In this document: positions 1 through 6,004 of the stretch, piece after piece
Position numbering within the stretch: position 1 is the stretch's first letter
Layout of the letters: each line of letters opens with the position of its first letter
Assembly (NCBI GenBank): GCA_900545165.1
Contig: UQYA01000080.1
Location: 1-7,938 of the forward strand
Length of the DNA stretch: 7,938 nt
Source: an uncultured Collinsella sp.
GTDB taxonomy: Bacteria > Actinomycetota > Coriobacteriia > Coriobacteriales > Coriobacteriaceae
Direction: 5' to 3'
Translations under genes and position numbers: made by a program
Notes under the pieces: generated by a model
Database searches by the model: none
Told to the model about the DNA's origin: nothing
What the model saw: the letters and a program-made list of their open reading frames with translations, nothing else

Positions 1-8
1 ACCAAATC

Positions 9-306
9 GTCTCAATCTGTAACACCTACTCGGCCAAAACGGTCCTACCTGTTACAGATCAAGACAAACCGATCCTTTCCCTAGGGTTTATCTCAATCTG
101 TAACATCTAACGTCCGAAATCCGCCCTTACTGTTACAGATCGAGACAAATGGATAAGCCGGCTAAAACAATCTCGTTCTGTAACAGGTAGCTGCCGAAAT
201 CAGCCTCTCGTGTTACAGATCGAGACGGAAGGACAGGCAGCTCAACTCAATCTCGTTCTGTAACATCTAAACCCAATTCGAACCTCTACCTGTTACAGAT
301 CAAGAC
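9..306. repeat. Array of four evenly spaced 57-bp imperfect palindromes
   Basis: Four units lie at 9-65, 90-146, 170-226 and 250-306. Each is exactly 57 bp (16-bp left arm, 25-bp middle, 16-bp right arm), and starts are 80-81 bp apart. Left arms follow RTCTCRWTCTGTAACA and right arms TGTTACAGATCRAGAC. The inner nine base pairs (TCTGTAACA with TGTTACAGA) are perfect in all four units; the outer part carries one to three mismatches. The 25-bp middles vary but share a weak pattern (CTA near the left, AAA in the centre, CCT near the right), and the 23-24-bp spacers between units are unrelated. The eight arms therefore alternate in orientation about every 40 bp. As RNA each unit could fold into a long hairpin; as DNA each could be a pair of protein sites about four helical turns apart. 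No gene lies here, and I do not recognise the family. The array may continue left of the window. Confidence 0.85.
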
Positions 307-338
307 AAACGACCGACCAGACAACCCCGTCATAAAGA

Positions 339-377
339 AAGGCTCCCCTCTCGCCCAGTGGACGGGAGGGAAGCCTT
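339..377 (-). terminator. Rho-independent terminator of the sugar ABC operon
   Basis: A 15-bp hairpin pairs 339-353 with 363-377, with one mismatch (345/371) and one G-T pair, around a 9-base loop. The outer part is AAGGCT with AGCCTT and the inner part is CCCTC with GAGGG. Read leftward, the stem is followed by TTTCTTTATG, a T-rich tract, so it fits termination of the minus-strand operon ending at 446. The plus-strand side has only TTATAT after the stem, so any termination of rightward transcripts would be weaker. Confidence 0.8.
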
Positions 378-427
378 ATATGTGACCACGGCAAAAGGAT
401 GGCAAAGCCGCAGTCGCCCAAAAGGAG

Positions 428-446
428 GGCCTGATTGGATCGGGCC
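428..446 (-). other. Small hairpin overlapping the ATPase stop codon
   Basis: GGCCTGAT (428-435) and ATCGGGCC (439-446) can pair around a 3-base loop. In the minus-strand transcript one of the eight pairs becomes C-A, so the hairpin is imperfect there. It is followed by CCTCCTTTTGG, a short T run. It may be an auxiliary terminator or processing element ahead of the main terminator at 339-377, or it may be chance. Confidence 0.3.
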
Positions 447-1645
447 TAGATAAGGTTCTTGCCAGACACCTTATCGAAGAGATGGGTCGCGTTCTTCTCG
501 AACTTGAACCAGATGGAGTCGCCCGCCTTGAGCGCACCCTTGGCCTCAAGGTCGACAACGGGAATGATCAGGACGAACTGGCCATCGGGAGCGGTCACGT
601 GGACATGCTCGGTCGAACCCATGAGCTCGGTCACCTCGACGGTACCCTGGAGCGCACCCTCCTCGCCCTTGTCGGCAAGCAGAATCTGCTCGGGGCGCAC
701 GCCGGCCGTAATCTCCTTCACGTCGCCGCCGTCCCAGTTGAGAGCAAGCTGAGAGCAGGTCTCGGGGGCGAGCGCCACGTTCATATCCTCGGTCTTGACG
801 GTGAAGCCGTTGCCCGAGCGCACCAGCTGGGCATCGAAGAAGTTCATCTGCGGCACGCCGATAAAGCCGGCGACGAAGATGTTCGCGGGGTGGTTGAAGA
901 CCTCCTGCGGCGTGGCGATCTGCTGGACAACGCCGTCCTTCATGACCACGATACGGTCGCCGAGGGTCATGGCCTCGGTCTGGTCGTGGGTAACGTAGAT
1001 GAAGGTGCCCTTGATCTCGTGACGCAGCTTGATGAGCTCGGCACGCATCTGGTTACGAAGCTTGGCGTCCAGGTTGGACAGCGGCTCGTCCATCAGGAAG
1101 ACCTTGGGGTCACGCACGATGGCGCGGCCGATGGCGACGCGCTGACGCTGGCCGCCCGAAAGCGCCTTAGGCTTACGGTCGAGGTACTCGGTGATACCCA
1201 AGGTCTCGGCAGCGGAGCGAACCTTGCGGTCAATCTCGTCTTTGGGGACCTTCTTGAGCTCAAGCGTAAACGCCATGTTCTCGTACACCGTCATGTTGGG
1301 GTACAGAGCATAGCTCTGGAACACCATGGCGATGTCGCGGTCCTTGGGCGCCACGTCGTTGACGCGCTTGCCGTCGATGAGCACGTCGCCCGAGGTAATG
1401 TCCTCCAGGCCGGCGACCATGCGCATCGTCGTGGACTTACCGCAGCCAGACGGGCCAACGAGGACGACGAACTCCTGGTCGTGAACGGTGAGGTTAAAGT
1501 CCTCAACAGCGAGCACGCCATCCTCGGTAACCTTGAGGTTGTGCTTCTTCTCCTCGGTCTTCTTCTTTTTGCCAAAGAAGCCCTTCTTTTTGGACTCGGT
1601 GTTGGGATACACCTTCTGAACATGCTTGAGAACGATCTCGGCCAT
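446..1645 (-). CDS. ugpC: Sugar ABC transporter ATP-binding protein (UgpC/MsmK/MalK family)
   Basis: This 399-residue protein is the cytoplasmic ATPase that powers a CUT1-type carbohydrate importer. Visible motifs are Walker A GPSGCGKST (64-72), the Q-loop glutamine at 110 in VFQSYALYPNMTV, the signature LSGGQ (162-166), Walker B VFLMDEP (182-188) with catalytic Glu187, and the switch His220 in THDQTEAM. A MalK-like regulatory/TOBE region follows from about 240 to the end, including GVRPEQ near 315. The ATG at 1645 is chosen because AAAGG lies about 7 bases upstream and MAEIVLKHVQKVYP is the typical family start; the open frame reaches 1795, but that extension runs into the upstream permease gene. 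An unusual Lys-rich insertion at about 16-42 separates the first strand from LAVEDFNL. It is the last gene of the operon, 67 bases after the second permease. The ugpC name is family-level; ATPases of this type often serve several sugar transporters, so the substrate is not implied. Confidence 0.95.
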   Translation of the reverse strand: MAEIVLKHVQKVYPNTESKKKGFFGKKKKTEEKKHNLKVTEDGVLAVEDFNLTVHDQEFVVLVGPSGCGKSTTMRMVAGLEDITSGDVLIDGKRVNDVAPKDRDIAMVFQSYALYPNMTVYENMAFTLELKKVPKDEIDRKVRSAAETLGITEYLDRKPKALSGGQRQRVAIGRAIVRDPKVFLMDEPLSNLDAKLRNQMRAELIKLRHEIKGTFIYVTHDQTEAMTLGDRIVVMKDGVVQQIATPQEVFNHPANIFVAGFIGVPQMNFFDAQLVRSGNGFTVKTEDMNVALAPETCSQLALNWDGGDVKEITAGVRPEQILLADKGEEGALQGTVEVTELMGSTEHVHVTAPDGQFVLIIPVVDLEAKGALKAGDSIWFKFEKNATHLFDKVSGKNLI

Positions 1646-1665
1646 GTCTTTACCTTTCGATATGC

Positions 1666-1685
1666 GGCGCCATGTTGAGGGCGCC
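1666..1685 (-). other. Intercistronic GC hairpin before the ATPase gene
   Basis: GGCGCC occurs at 1666-1671 and again at 1680-1685, giving a 6-bp all-GC stem with an 8-base loop in the 67-base gap between the second permease and the ATPase. No T tract follows it in the leftward direction, so it does not look like a terminator. It could act on mRNA stability or processing. Confidence 0.4.
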
Positions 1686-1712
1686 ACAGAAACTTGCAAA
1701 ACAGTTACGGCA

Positions 1713-2552
1713 TCAGCCCTTGACGGCACCTGCCACCACGCCGTCGATGATGTACTTCTGGCAGAGGATGTACATGATGACGATGGGGATAACAACCATC
1801 ATGATGCAGGCCATCATGGGGCCGAGCTCGACATGGCCGTAGCCACCGCGGAAGTACTGGATCAAGATAGGAATGGTCTTGTACTTGGTGGAGTCGAGGG
1901 TGAGGTAGGGCAGCAGATAGTCGTTCCAGACCCACATGGTCTCGAGAATGCCAACCGAAAGATAGGTGGGCTTCATGATGGGAAGGACGATCTTAAAGAA
2001 CACCTGGACCGGGTTGCAGCCGTCGATCATGGCCGCCTCCTCGATCTCGAGCGGGATGTTCTTTACAAAGCCGGCGAACATAAAGACCGCCAGGCCCGCG
2101 CCAAAGCCAAGATAGATAAAGCAGATGTTGAACGGCGTATTAAAGCCGATGCGGTCCGCCAAATTGGACAGCGTGAACATGAGCATCTGGAAGGGCACGA
2201 CCATCGAGAACACGAACAGGTAATAGAAGAAGTTCGAGATCTTGTTGTTGACACGAACCACGTACCAAGCGCACATGGAGCAGCACACCAAGATCAGCAC
2301 GACCGACGTGACCGTGATGATGAGCGAGTACATAAATGCCGAGGCAAAGCCCTGCTCGTTAAGGGCGTGCATGTAGTTTGCGAGGCCGTTGAACGTCTCG
2401 GGCGTGAGCAGATCGAATGCCGTGGTGGTGCTGATTGCAGTTGCCTTTTTAAAGGAATTGAGCGCAATCATGAACACGGGGTAGATCCACGCGAGCGACA
2501 GAATCGTAAAGAAAATCGAGAGCGCGCGATTGATAACCTTATCGCGTTTCAT
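1713..2552 (-). CDS. Sugar ABC transporter permease, MalG-like (CUT1)
   Basis: This 279-residue integral membrane protein is one half of the transmembrane channel of the sugar importer. About six hydrophobic segments are visible, the first at about 9-31 and the last at about 246-264. The EAA loop that docks on the ATPase is clear at 171-191 (EEAAMIDGCNPVQ, then IVLP), and the C-terminus AGAVKG is typical of MalG/LacG-type permeases. Length is normal for the family. The ATG at 2552-2550 overlaps the preceding permease stop as TAATG, and a strong AAGGAGGTG ribosome site lies inside the last codons of that gene, so the two permeases are likely translationally coupled. The substrate cannot be read from the permease itself. 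Confidence 0.93.
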   Translation of the reverse strand: MKRDKVINRALSIFFTILSLAWIYPVFMIALNSFKKATAISTTTAFDLLTPETFNGLANYMHALNEQGFASAFMYSLIITVTSVVLILVCCSMCAWYVVRVNNKISNFFYYLFVFSMVVPFQMLMFTLSNLADRIGFNTPFNICFIYLGFGAGLAVFMFAGFVKNIPLEIEEAAMIDGCNPVQVFFKIVLPIMKPTYLSVGILETMWVWNDYLLPYLTLDSTKYKTIPILIQYFRGGYGHVELGPMMACIMMVVIPIVIMYILCQKYIIDGVVAGAVKG

Positions 2553-3406
2553 TACTGCTGCACCTCCTTGGACCTCGTGGCCTTAAGCTGAATCATGGAG
2601 ATGGCCACGACCAGGATGCAGAAGATAACCGCCTTGGCCTGACCGATACCCTGCCATGCGATACCGGCACGCGAATAGAACGTGTTGTAGATGTTCAGGG
2701 CGAGCATCTCGGTGGAGTGCGCGGGGGCGCCGCCGGTAAGGGCGAGGTTCTGGTCGAACAGCTTAAAGCCGTTGGTGATGGACAGGAACAGGCAGATGGT
2801 GATGGTCGGCATCAGGTTAGGGATCTTAACCTTCCAAAATGTCTGCCATGCCGTGGCACCGTCGACCTTGGCGGCCTCGATGTAGTCGGACGGAATGGAC
2901 TGCAGACCAGCGATGTAGATGATCATCATGTAGCCGACCTGCTGCCACAGGGTCAGGATGATAAGGCCCCAGAAGCCAGCAGCAGAGTTAAGGGCGATGA
3001 GCTGGGCGCCCACGTTGGAGAGCAGGCAGTTGATCAGAATCTGCCAAATGTAGCCCAGCACGATGCCGCCGATGAGGTTCGGCATAAAGAAGATCGTACG
3101 GAAGATGTTGGTGCCTTTGAGCGCCTTGCGGGTGAGCGCCTGCGCAATGGCCAGGGCGATCACGTTGATGAGCACCGTCGACAGGAAGGCAAACGCCACG
3201 GTAAAGAAGAACGACGTGGAGAACTGCGGATCGGACAGCGCGCGCACGTAGTTCTCGATACCGACAAAGTGCGCGTTACTAATGATAATAAACTGGCAGA
3301 ACGAGAGATAGAAGCCCTGGATAAAGGGGATCACGAACCCGATCATAAACGCCAGGCACGTGGGCAGCATAAAGAGCGGCCACCAGCGCTTGAGTGCTTT
3401 GCCCAT
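2552..3406 (-). CDS. Sugar ABC transporter permease, MalF/LacF-like (CUT1)
   Basis: This 284-residue membrane protein is the partner permease of the importer. Hydrophobic segments are seen at about 10-34, 66-90, 108-130, 145-167, 201-215 and 256-273. The EAA loop lies at 176-196 (IEAAKVDGATAWQTF, then KIP), and the LTGGAPAHSTEMLALNIY stretch (about 223-240) is characteristic of LacF/MalF-type proteins. It lacks the large extra periplasmic loop of enteric MalF, as is usual for Gram-positive members. The ATG at 3406 is supported by GAAAGGA about 7 bases upstream. It follows the binding-protein gene after an 87-base gap holding a strong hairpin, and overlaps the next permease by one base. Confidence 0.93.
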   Translation of the reverse strand: MGKALKRWWPLFMLPTCLAFMIGFVIPFIQGFYLSFCQFIIISNAHFVGIENYVRALSDPQFSTSFFFTVAFAFLSTVLINVIALAIAQALTRKALKGTNIFRTIFFMPNLIGGIVLGYIWQILINCLLSNVGAQLIALNSAAGFWGLIILTLWQQVGYMMIIYIAGLQSIPSDYIEAAKVDGATAWQTFWKVKIPNLMPTITICLFLSITNGFKLFDQNLALTGGAPAHSTEMLALNIYNTFYSRAGIAWQGIGQAKAVIFCILVVAISMIQLKATRSKEVQQ

Positions 3407-3426
3407 AAAAGGGTCCTTTCAATATG

Positions 3427-3462
3427 CAGGGGGCGGGCAAACCAACGTCTGCCCGCCCCCTG
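3427..3462 (-). other. Very stable intercistronic stem-loop between binding protein and permeases
   Basis: AGGGGGCGGGCA (3428-3439) pairs perfectly with TGCCCGCCCCCT (3450-3461); a further C-G pair (3427/3462) makes 13 bp, with a 10-base loop. It sits between the binding-protein stop (3494) and the permease start (3406). Read leftward the stem is followed by GCATATTGAAAGG, with no T run, so it is not a classical full terminator. Such elements are known from malE-malF type gaps, where they block 3' exonucleases and raise the binding protein above the permeases; that role is inferred here. Confidence 0.8.
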
Positions 3463-3493
3463 TCGCTAATCAGATAGCTTGGGCAGCAACTGC

Positions 3494-4810
3494 TTACTCG
3501 GAAGCAGCCTTCTCGGTCTTCCAGCCATCGACGAAGGCGTTCTTGACGCCGTCCCACTTGCTGTTATCGGCAGCGTAGGCAATCAGAGCCTGCTTGAGGT
3601 TCTTCTTCCACTCCTCGGAGGGGATGTAGACGAAGTCCCAAGCGACGGTCTTCTTGCCGTCCTTGGCCATGGCAACGGCCTGCTGCGAGAAGACGTTGGT
3701 GGTCTCCTTGGCGCTCTTGAACGGAGCGGTCAGACCCATCTTGTCGGCGATGATGCTGGTCGGAGTGTCAGCGGTGACGCACCAATACATGAAGTCCTCG
3801 GTGGCCTTCTGGGCATCCTCGGAAGCCTGGGAACTGACGCACCAGTAGTTCTCGCCGCCGGAGCACAGGCCCTGGTTCTCCTCGCCGTCAACACCGATGT
3901 AGATGGGCATCATGCCAATCTGATCGTCGGTCATGCCGGCCTTGACGAGGTCAGAGTAGGCCCAAGAGCCGTTCTGGTAGAAGACGGCCTTGCCGGTTGC
4001 GAACTCGTTGGTGGCGTCGTCGCCGGTCTTGGAAGCAAGCTGCGAAGGATCGCAGGTGGAGTCGGTGATGTACAGGTCGAAGATCTGCTTGTAGTTGTCG
4101 AGGAACTCACCCTTGATCTCGTCGTCCTCCTGGTTGTGCTCCTTCTCAAACTCGTAGTAGAGCGGCATGTTGGCAAGGTGGGTGGTGTAGCGCCAGCTGG
4201 AGGAGTCGTCCATGCCGGCGGAAGTGAAGGCACCCTCGACACCAAGCTCGTCCTTGCGGGCCTGGATGTCGTCGGCACAAGCCTTCAGCTTGTCGAAGGA
4301 GTTGATGTCCTCGGCCTTGTAGCCAGCCTTCTCGAGCAGCTGCTTGTTGTAAATAATGCCGAAGCTCTCCTGAACCCAGTCGATGCACACATCCTTGCCG
4401 TCGGACTGCAGAGCCAGGGAGTCGTCAATGAGCTCACCGCGGAGCTTGGTATCGGACAGGTCGGCGCAGTAATCCTTCCAGTTCTTAAGACCGGTGGGGC
4501 CGTTGACCTGGAACAGGGTCGGAGCGGAGCTCTTGGACATCTCGGACTTGAGCTTCTCCTCGTAGGTGTTGGAGGCGGCGGTCACGATCTTGACCTCGAC
4601 GCCCTTCTCCTTCTTATAGGCCTTGGCGATCTCCTTCCACTCCTTGTCGACCTCGGGCTTGAATTGGAGGAAGTAGACCTCGGCAGCGTCACCAGAAGCA
4701 GAGGAGCCGGAGCCGGCAGAACCGCCGCAACCCACGAGACCCAGACCAAGAACCGCAGCCGCGGAACCAGCAAAGCCCAGGAACTGCCTTCTGCTCATTT
4801 CGTTCTTCAT
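3494..4810 (-). CDS. Sugar ABC transporter substrate-binding lipoprotein (family 1)
   Basis: This 438-residue extracellular binding protein captures the sugar and delivers it to the two permeases. The N-terminus has a twin-arginine-like motif SRRQFLG (6-12), a hydrophobic stretch and a lipobox LVGC with the lipidated Cys at 28, followed by a Gly/Ser-rich tether (about 29-40). The mature part has the layout of family-1 solute-binding proteins (YFLQFKPEVDKEWKEIAKAY, then a TLFQVNGP stretch). The ATG at 4810 is preferred because AAAGGGTGG lies 6 bases upstream. A GTG at 4828 is also in frame, but it would place that ribosome site inside the gene. It is the first gene of the operon, behind a promoter and structured leader. 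Its own sequence does not reveal the sugar; the neighbouring TreR-like regulator and alpha-glucoside PTS suggest a glucose-containing oligosaccharide. Confidence 0.93.
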   Translation of the reverse strand: MKNEMSRRQFLGFAGSAAAVLGLGLVGCGGSAGSGSSASGDAAEVYFLQFKPEVDKEWKEIAKAYKKEKGVEVKIVTAASNTYEEKLKSEMSKSSAPTLFQVNGPTGLKNWKDYCADLSDTKLRGELIDDSLALQSDGKDVCIDWVQESFGIIYNKQLLEKAGYKAEDINSFDKLKACADDIQARKDELGVEGAFTSAGMDDSSSWRYTTHLANMPLYYEFEKEHNQEDDEIKGEFLDNYKQIFDLYITDSTCDPSQLASKTGDDATNEFATGKAVFYQNGSWAYSDLVKAGMTDDQIGMMPIYIGVDGEENQGLCSGGENYWCVSSQASEDAQKATEDFMYWCVTADTPTSIIADKMGLTAPFKSAKETTNVFSQQAVAMAKDGKKTVAWDFVYIPSEEWKKNLKQALIAYAADNSKWDGVKNAFVDGWKTEKAASE

Positions 4811-4833
4811 TACAATCCACCCTTTCACACCGT

Positions 4834-4884
4834 GGCGGCACCCTTTGCCGCCGCCTTCGGAGATTGCCTCGGGGACTTTGCCCC
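4834..4884 (-). other. Structured 5' leader of the ABC operon
   Basis: Two small hairpins lie just upstream of the binding-protein ribosome site. GGCGGCA (4834-4840) pairs with TGCCGCC (4846-4852) around a 5-base loop, and GGGG (4871-4874) with CCCC (4881-4884) around ACTTTG. If transcription starts near 4892 the leader is about 80 bases long and carries both. Neither covers the AAAGGGTGG ribosome site. They may stabilise the mRNA; no riboswitch class was recognised. Confidence 0.4.
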
Positions 4885-4898
4885 TTTTGCTGATTTGT

Positions 4899-4927
4899 AC
4901 AATACGCTATTTGGCTAGTTGTTTGAA
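4899..4927 (-). promoter_or_regulatory. Probable promoter of the ABC operon
   Basis: Reading leftward, a -35-like TTCAAA (4927-4922) is followed after 17 bases by a -10-like TATTGT (4904-4899). Each matches the vegetative consensus at four of six positions. The -35 box lies within the palindrome at 4919-4930, so a bound repressor would block it. This is the best-spaced pair I could find in the gap; others are possible. Confidence 0.45.
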
Positions 4928-4930
4928 CAA
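4919..4930. promoter_or_regulatory. Putative TreR-like operator on the ABC promoter
   Basis: TTGTTTGAACAA has perfect 5-bp arms around a 2-bp centre. Its core GTTTGAAC differs by one base from GTTTAAAC, which occurs twice beside the regulator gene (5898-5905 and 6020-6027). The HutC subfamily of GntR regulators is known to favour GTNTANAC-type sites. The site overlaps the likely -35 box, as expected for repression. Assignment is inference. Confidence 0.5.
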
Positions 4931-4981
4931 GTATTACTAGAGCGGTAGAAAAACTTCGGTGAACGGTAATTTCAACTTGAT

Positions 4982-5014
4982 ACTTGACAAGTTTTTTATA
5001 AACAATTATTTGTT
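4982..5014. promoter_or_regulatory. Further upstream palindromes (possible secondary operators)
   Basis: ACTTGACAAGT (4982-4992) has 5-bp arms around one base, and AACAATTATTTGTT (5001-5014) has AACAA/TTGTT arms around four bases. Both lie in an AT-rich stretch upstream of the ABC promoter and reuse the TTGT/ACAA half-site seen in the operator at 4919-4930. They could be secondary sites or an activator region; AT richness makes chance matches likely. Confidence 0.3.
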
Positions 5015-5026
5015 ATCGAATGCAGA

Positions 5027-5075
5027 GAAAACGCCCGGTCAAGCCGATGTACCGTCGGTTTGACCGGGCGTTTTC
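5027..5075 (-). terminator. Strong terminator hairpin downstream of the regulator gene
   Basis: Positions 5027-5047 pair with 5055-5075 in a 21-bp stem with a single G-T pair and a 7-base loop. The base of the stem is GAAAACGCCCGG with CCGGGCGTTTTC. Read leftward it ends in GTTTTC followed by TCTGC, so it can stop regulator transcripts entering from 5117 before they reach the ABC promoter. The A-rich opposite flank gives the plus strand a matching T run, so it could work in both directions. It insulates the regulator from the ABC operon. Confidence 0.88.
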
Positions 5076-5116
5076 GCTTTGAGGGCATGAGTCTCGTCAG
5101 GCTGCGAGCTAGCCGG

Positions 5117-5836
5117 CTATCGCTTGGAATTGACGCGGTAATGGAAGATCTCGGGGTGTGTGCGAGTGTGCGTCACCTCAAACAAGATGCCATCCGAGGT
5201 GTACGACTGGCTCTCCATGACGGCAACGCAGTTGTATTTGCCGAGGTCAAGATAGCTGCAGTCTTCATCGTTGGCGAGTTCGACACTCACCGTACGACGG
5301 CTCGCCATCACTTTGACACCGCGCTTGTGCTCCAGATAGCCGTAAATAGAATCTGCCGCGATCTCAGGGGTCAGGCCCTTGGCGATCGACGCCAAAAAAT
5401 AGCCATGGTCCACTTGGCGCGCATTGCCGTTGAGGCTTCGGACACGCACTACGCGAATCAGCTCCTCGCCCACCTTAAAGCCCAGGCGACGAGAGAGCTG
5501 CTCGGTGCAAATCAAATGTTCAAAGGACTTAACGTCCGTCGATGCAACGGCATTGTTGCGTTTTGCGAACTCGCCAAACGACTCAACCTCTTCGAGTGCG
5601 CCCAACATGTCGGTTTCGCCCTTAAGCCAAATAACGCGCACGCCCTTGCCGTGTATGGGCTGCACAAACATCCCGTCGGCCAGCATGCTCAAAGCGCGGC
5701 GGACGGTATTGCGCGTGCAGCCAAATTCCGCGGTCAGCTCGGCTTCGGTTGGCAGCATCTCCTGAAACGCATAGGTCCCATTAATGATGCGCGAGCGTAT
5801 TTCTCGGTAGATTCCTTCGTAAATCGCTTTTGGCAT
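5117..5836 (-). CDS. treR: GntR/HutC-family regulator, TreR-like
   Basis: This 239-residue protein has an N-terminal winged helix-turn-helix (about 5-68), with LPTEAELTAEFGCTRNTVRR covering the helix-turn-helix and HGKGVRV the wing. A UTRA effector domain follows from about 88 to 232, with SIYGYLE, YLDLGKYNCVAV and TSDGILFE. This pattern closely resembles Gram-positive TreR repressors, whose known inducer is trehalose 6-phosphate. The ATG at 5836 follows AGAGGTG by about 5 bases. The gene is divergent from the PTS-HAD gene and upstream of the ABC operon in the same orientation, but a strong terminator separates it from that operon. GTTTAAAC on its own likely -35 box suggests autoregulation. 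TreR-like membership is well supported; the exact ligand is not, because the PTS next door is of alpha-glucoside rather than classical TreP domain order. Confidence 0.85.
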   Translation of the reverse strand: MPKAIYEGIYREIRSRIINGTYAFQEMLPTEAELTAEFGCTRNTVRRALSMLADGMFVQPIHGKGVRVIWLKGETDMLGALEEVESFGEFAKRNNAVASTDVKSFEHLICTEQLSRRLGFKVGEELIRVVRVRSLNGNARQVDHGYFLASIAKGLTPEIAADSIYGYLEHKRGVKVMASRRTVSVELANDEDCSYLDLGKYNCVAVMESQSYTSDGILFEVTHTRTHPEIFHYRVNSKR

Positions 5837-5876
5837 GACTTCACCTCTAACCTCTAATGAATATGTATGGCTAGGC

Positions 5877-5905
5877 AGGATAGCATTTCTTAAAGTTGTT
5901 TAAAC
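5877..5905 (-). promoter_or_regulatory. Probable treR-like gene promoter with overlapping operator
   Basis: Leftward, TTTAAA (5904-5899) and TATCCT (5882-5877), 16 bases apart, form a plausible weak promoter for the regulator gene. The -35 box is the centre of the perfect palindrome GTTTAAAC (5898-5905), which fits the HutC-type pattern GTNTANAC. The arrangement mirrors that on the ABC promoter, where the related palindrome also covers the -35 box. Confidence 0.5.
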
Positions 5906-5919
5906 CGATTATCGGCAAA

Positions 5920-5953
5920 GCGACAGGATTTAACCGTTGACGGTTTCTGTCGC
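5920..5953. promoter_or_regulatory. Composite inverted repeat in the divergent regulatory region
   Basis: GCGACAG (5920-5926) mirrors CTGTCGC (5947-5953), and inside it AACCGT (5932-5937) mirrors ACGGTT (5940-5945) around TG. The nested arms could form a cruciform or hairpin, or be two overlapping operators. It lies upstream of the likely PTS promoter, so a DNA-binding role is more likely than an RNA one. Confidence 0.4.
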
Positions 5954-5957
5954 GCCC

Positions 5958-5967
5958 AAACCGGTTT
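5958..5967. promoter_or_regulatory. Palindrome resembling a LacI-family operator core
   Basis: AAACCGGTTT is a perfect 10-bp palindrome with a central CG pair, the type of core often bound by LacI/GalR-family sugar regulators. No such regulator is in the window. It lies upstream of the candidate -10 box at 6005-6010, so it could mark a second layer of control on the PTS gene. It could be chance in a palindrome-rich region. Confidence 0.3.
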
Positions 5968-6004
5968 CGCTCAAAACTGCCGGTACGACAATCGTCTGGT
6001 CCTC

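Noticed and set aside
9..306. CRISPR array
   Set aside because: The repeats are only 16 bp, alternate in orientation and are imperfect; the middles share a weak pattern instead of being unrelated spacers, and no cas gene is in view.
482..1678. Long plus-strand open frame opposite the ATPase gene
   Set aside because: It is a mirror frame produced by GC-rich codons; the minus strand has full ABC ATPase motifs, and the plus translation (rich in H, D, L, V, G) matches no fold I recognise.
1646..1795. Fifty-residue N-terminal extension of the ATPase
   Set aside because: It would overlap the upstream permease and lacks family similarity; the ATG at 1645 has a good ribosome site.
3427..3462. Full rho-independent terminator between binding protein and permeases
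   Set aside because: There is no T run after the stem in the direction of transcription, and the permeases have no convincing promoter of their own in the 87-base gap.
1626..3469. Plus-strand open frames opposite the two permeases
   Set aside because: Their translations are hydrophilic, His/Asp/Arg-rich mirrors of membrane segments, with no recognisable motif.
4811..4828. GTG start six codons upstream for the binding protein
   Set aside because: It places the AAAGGGTGG ribosome site inside the gene and adds residues before an already complete Tat-type signal.
3479..4918. Long plus-strand open frame opposite the binding-protein gene
   Set aside because: It is antisense to a clear lipoprotein gene, and its low-complexity Leu/Val/Gly composition is that of a shadow frame.
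5060..5857. Plus-strand open frame opposite the regulator gene
   Set aside because: The minus strand encodes a full winged-helix plus UTRA protein; the plus frame begins within the terminator hairpin and has no family features.
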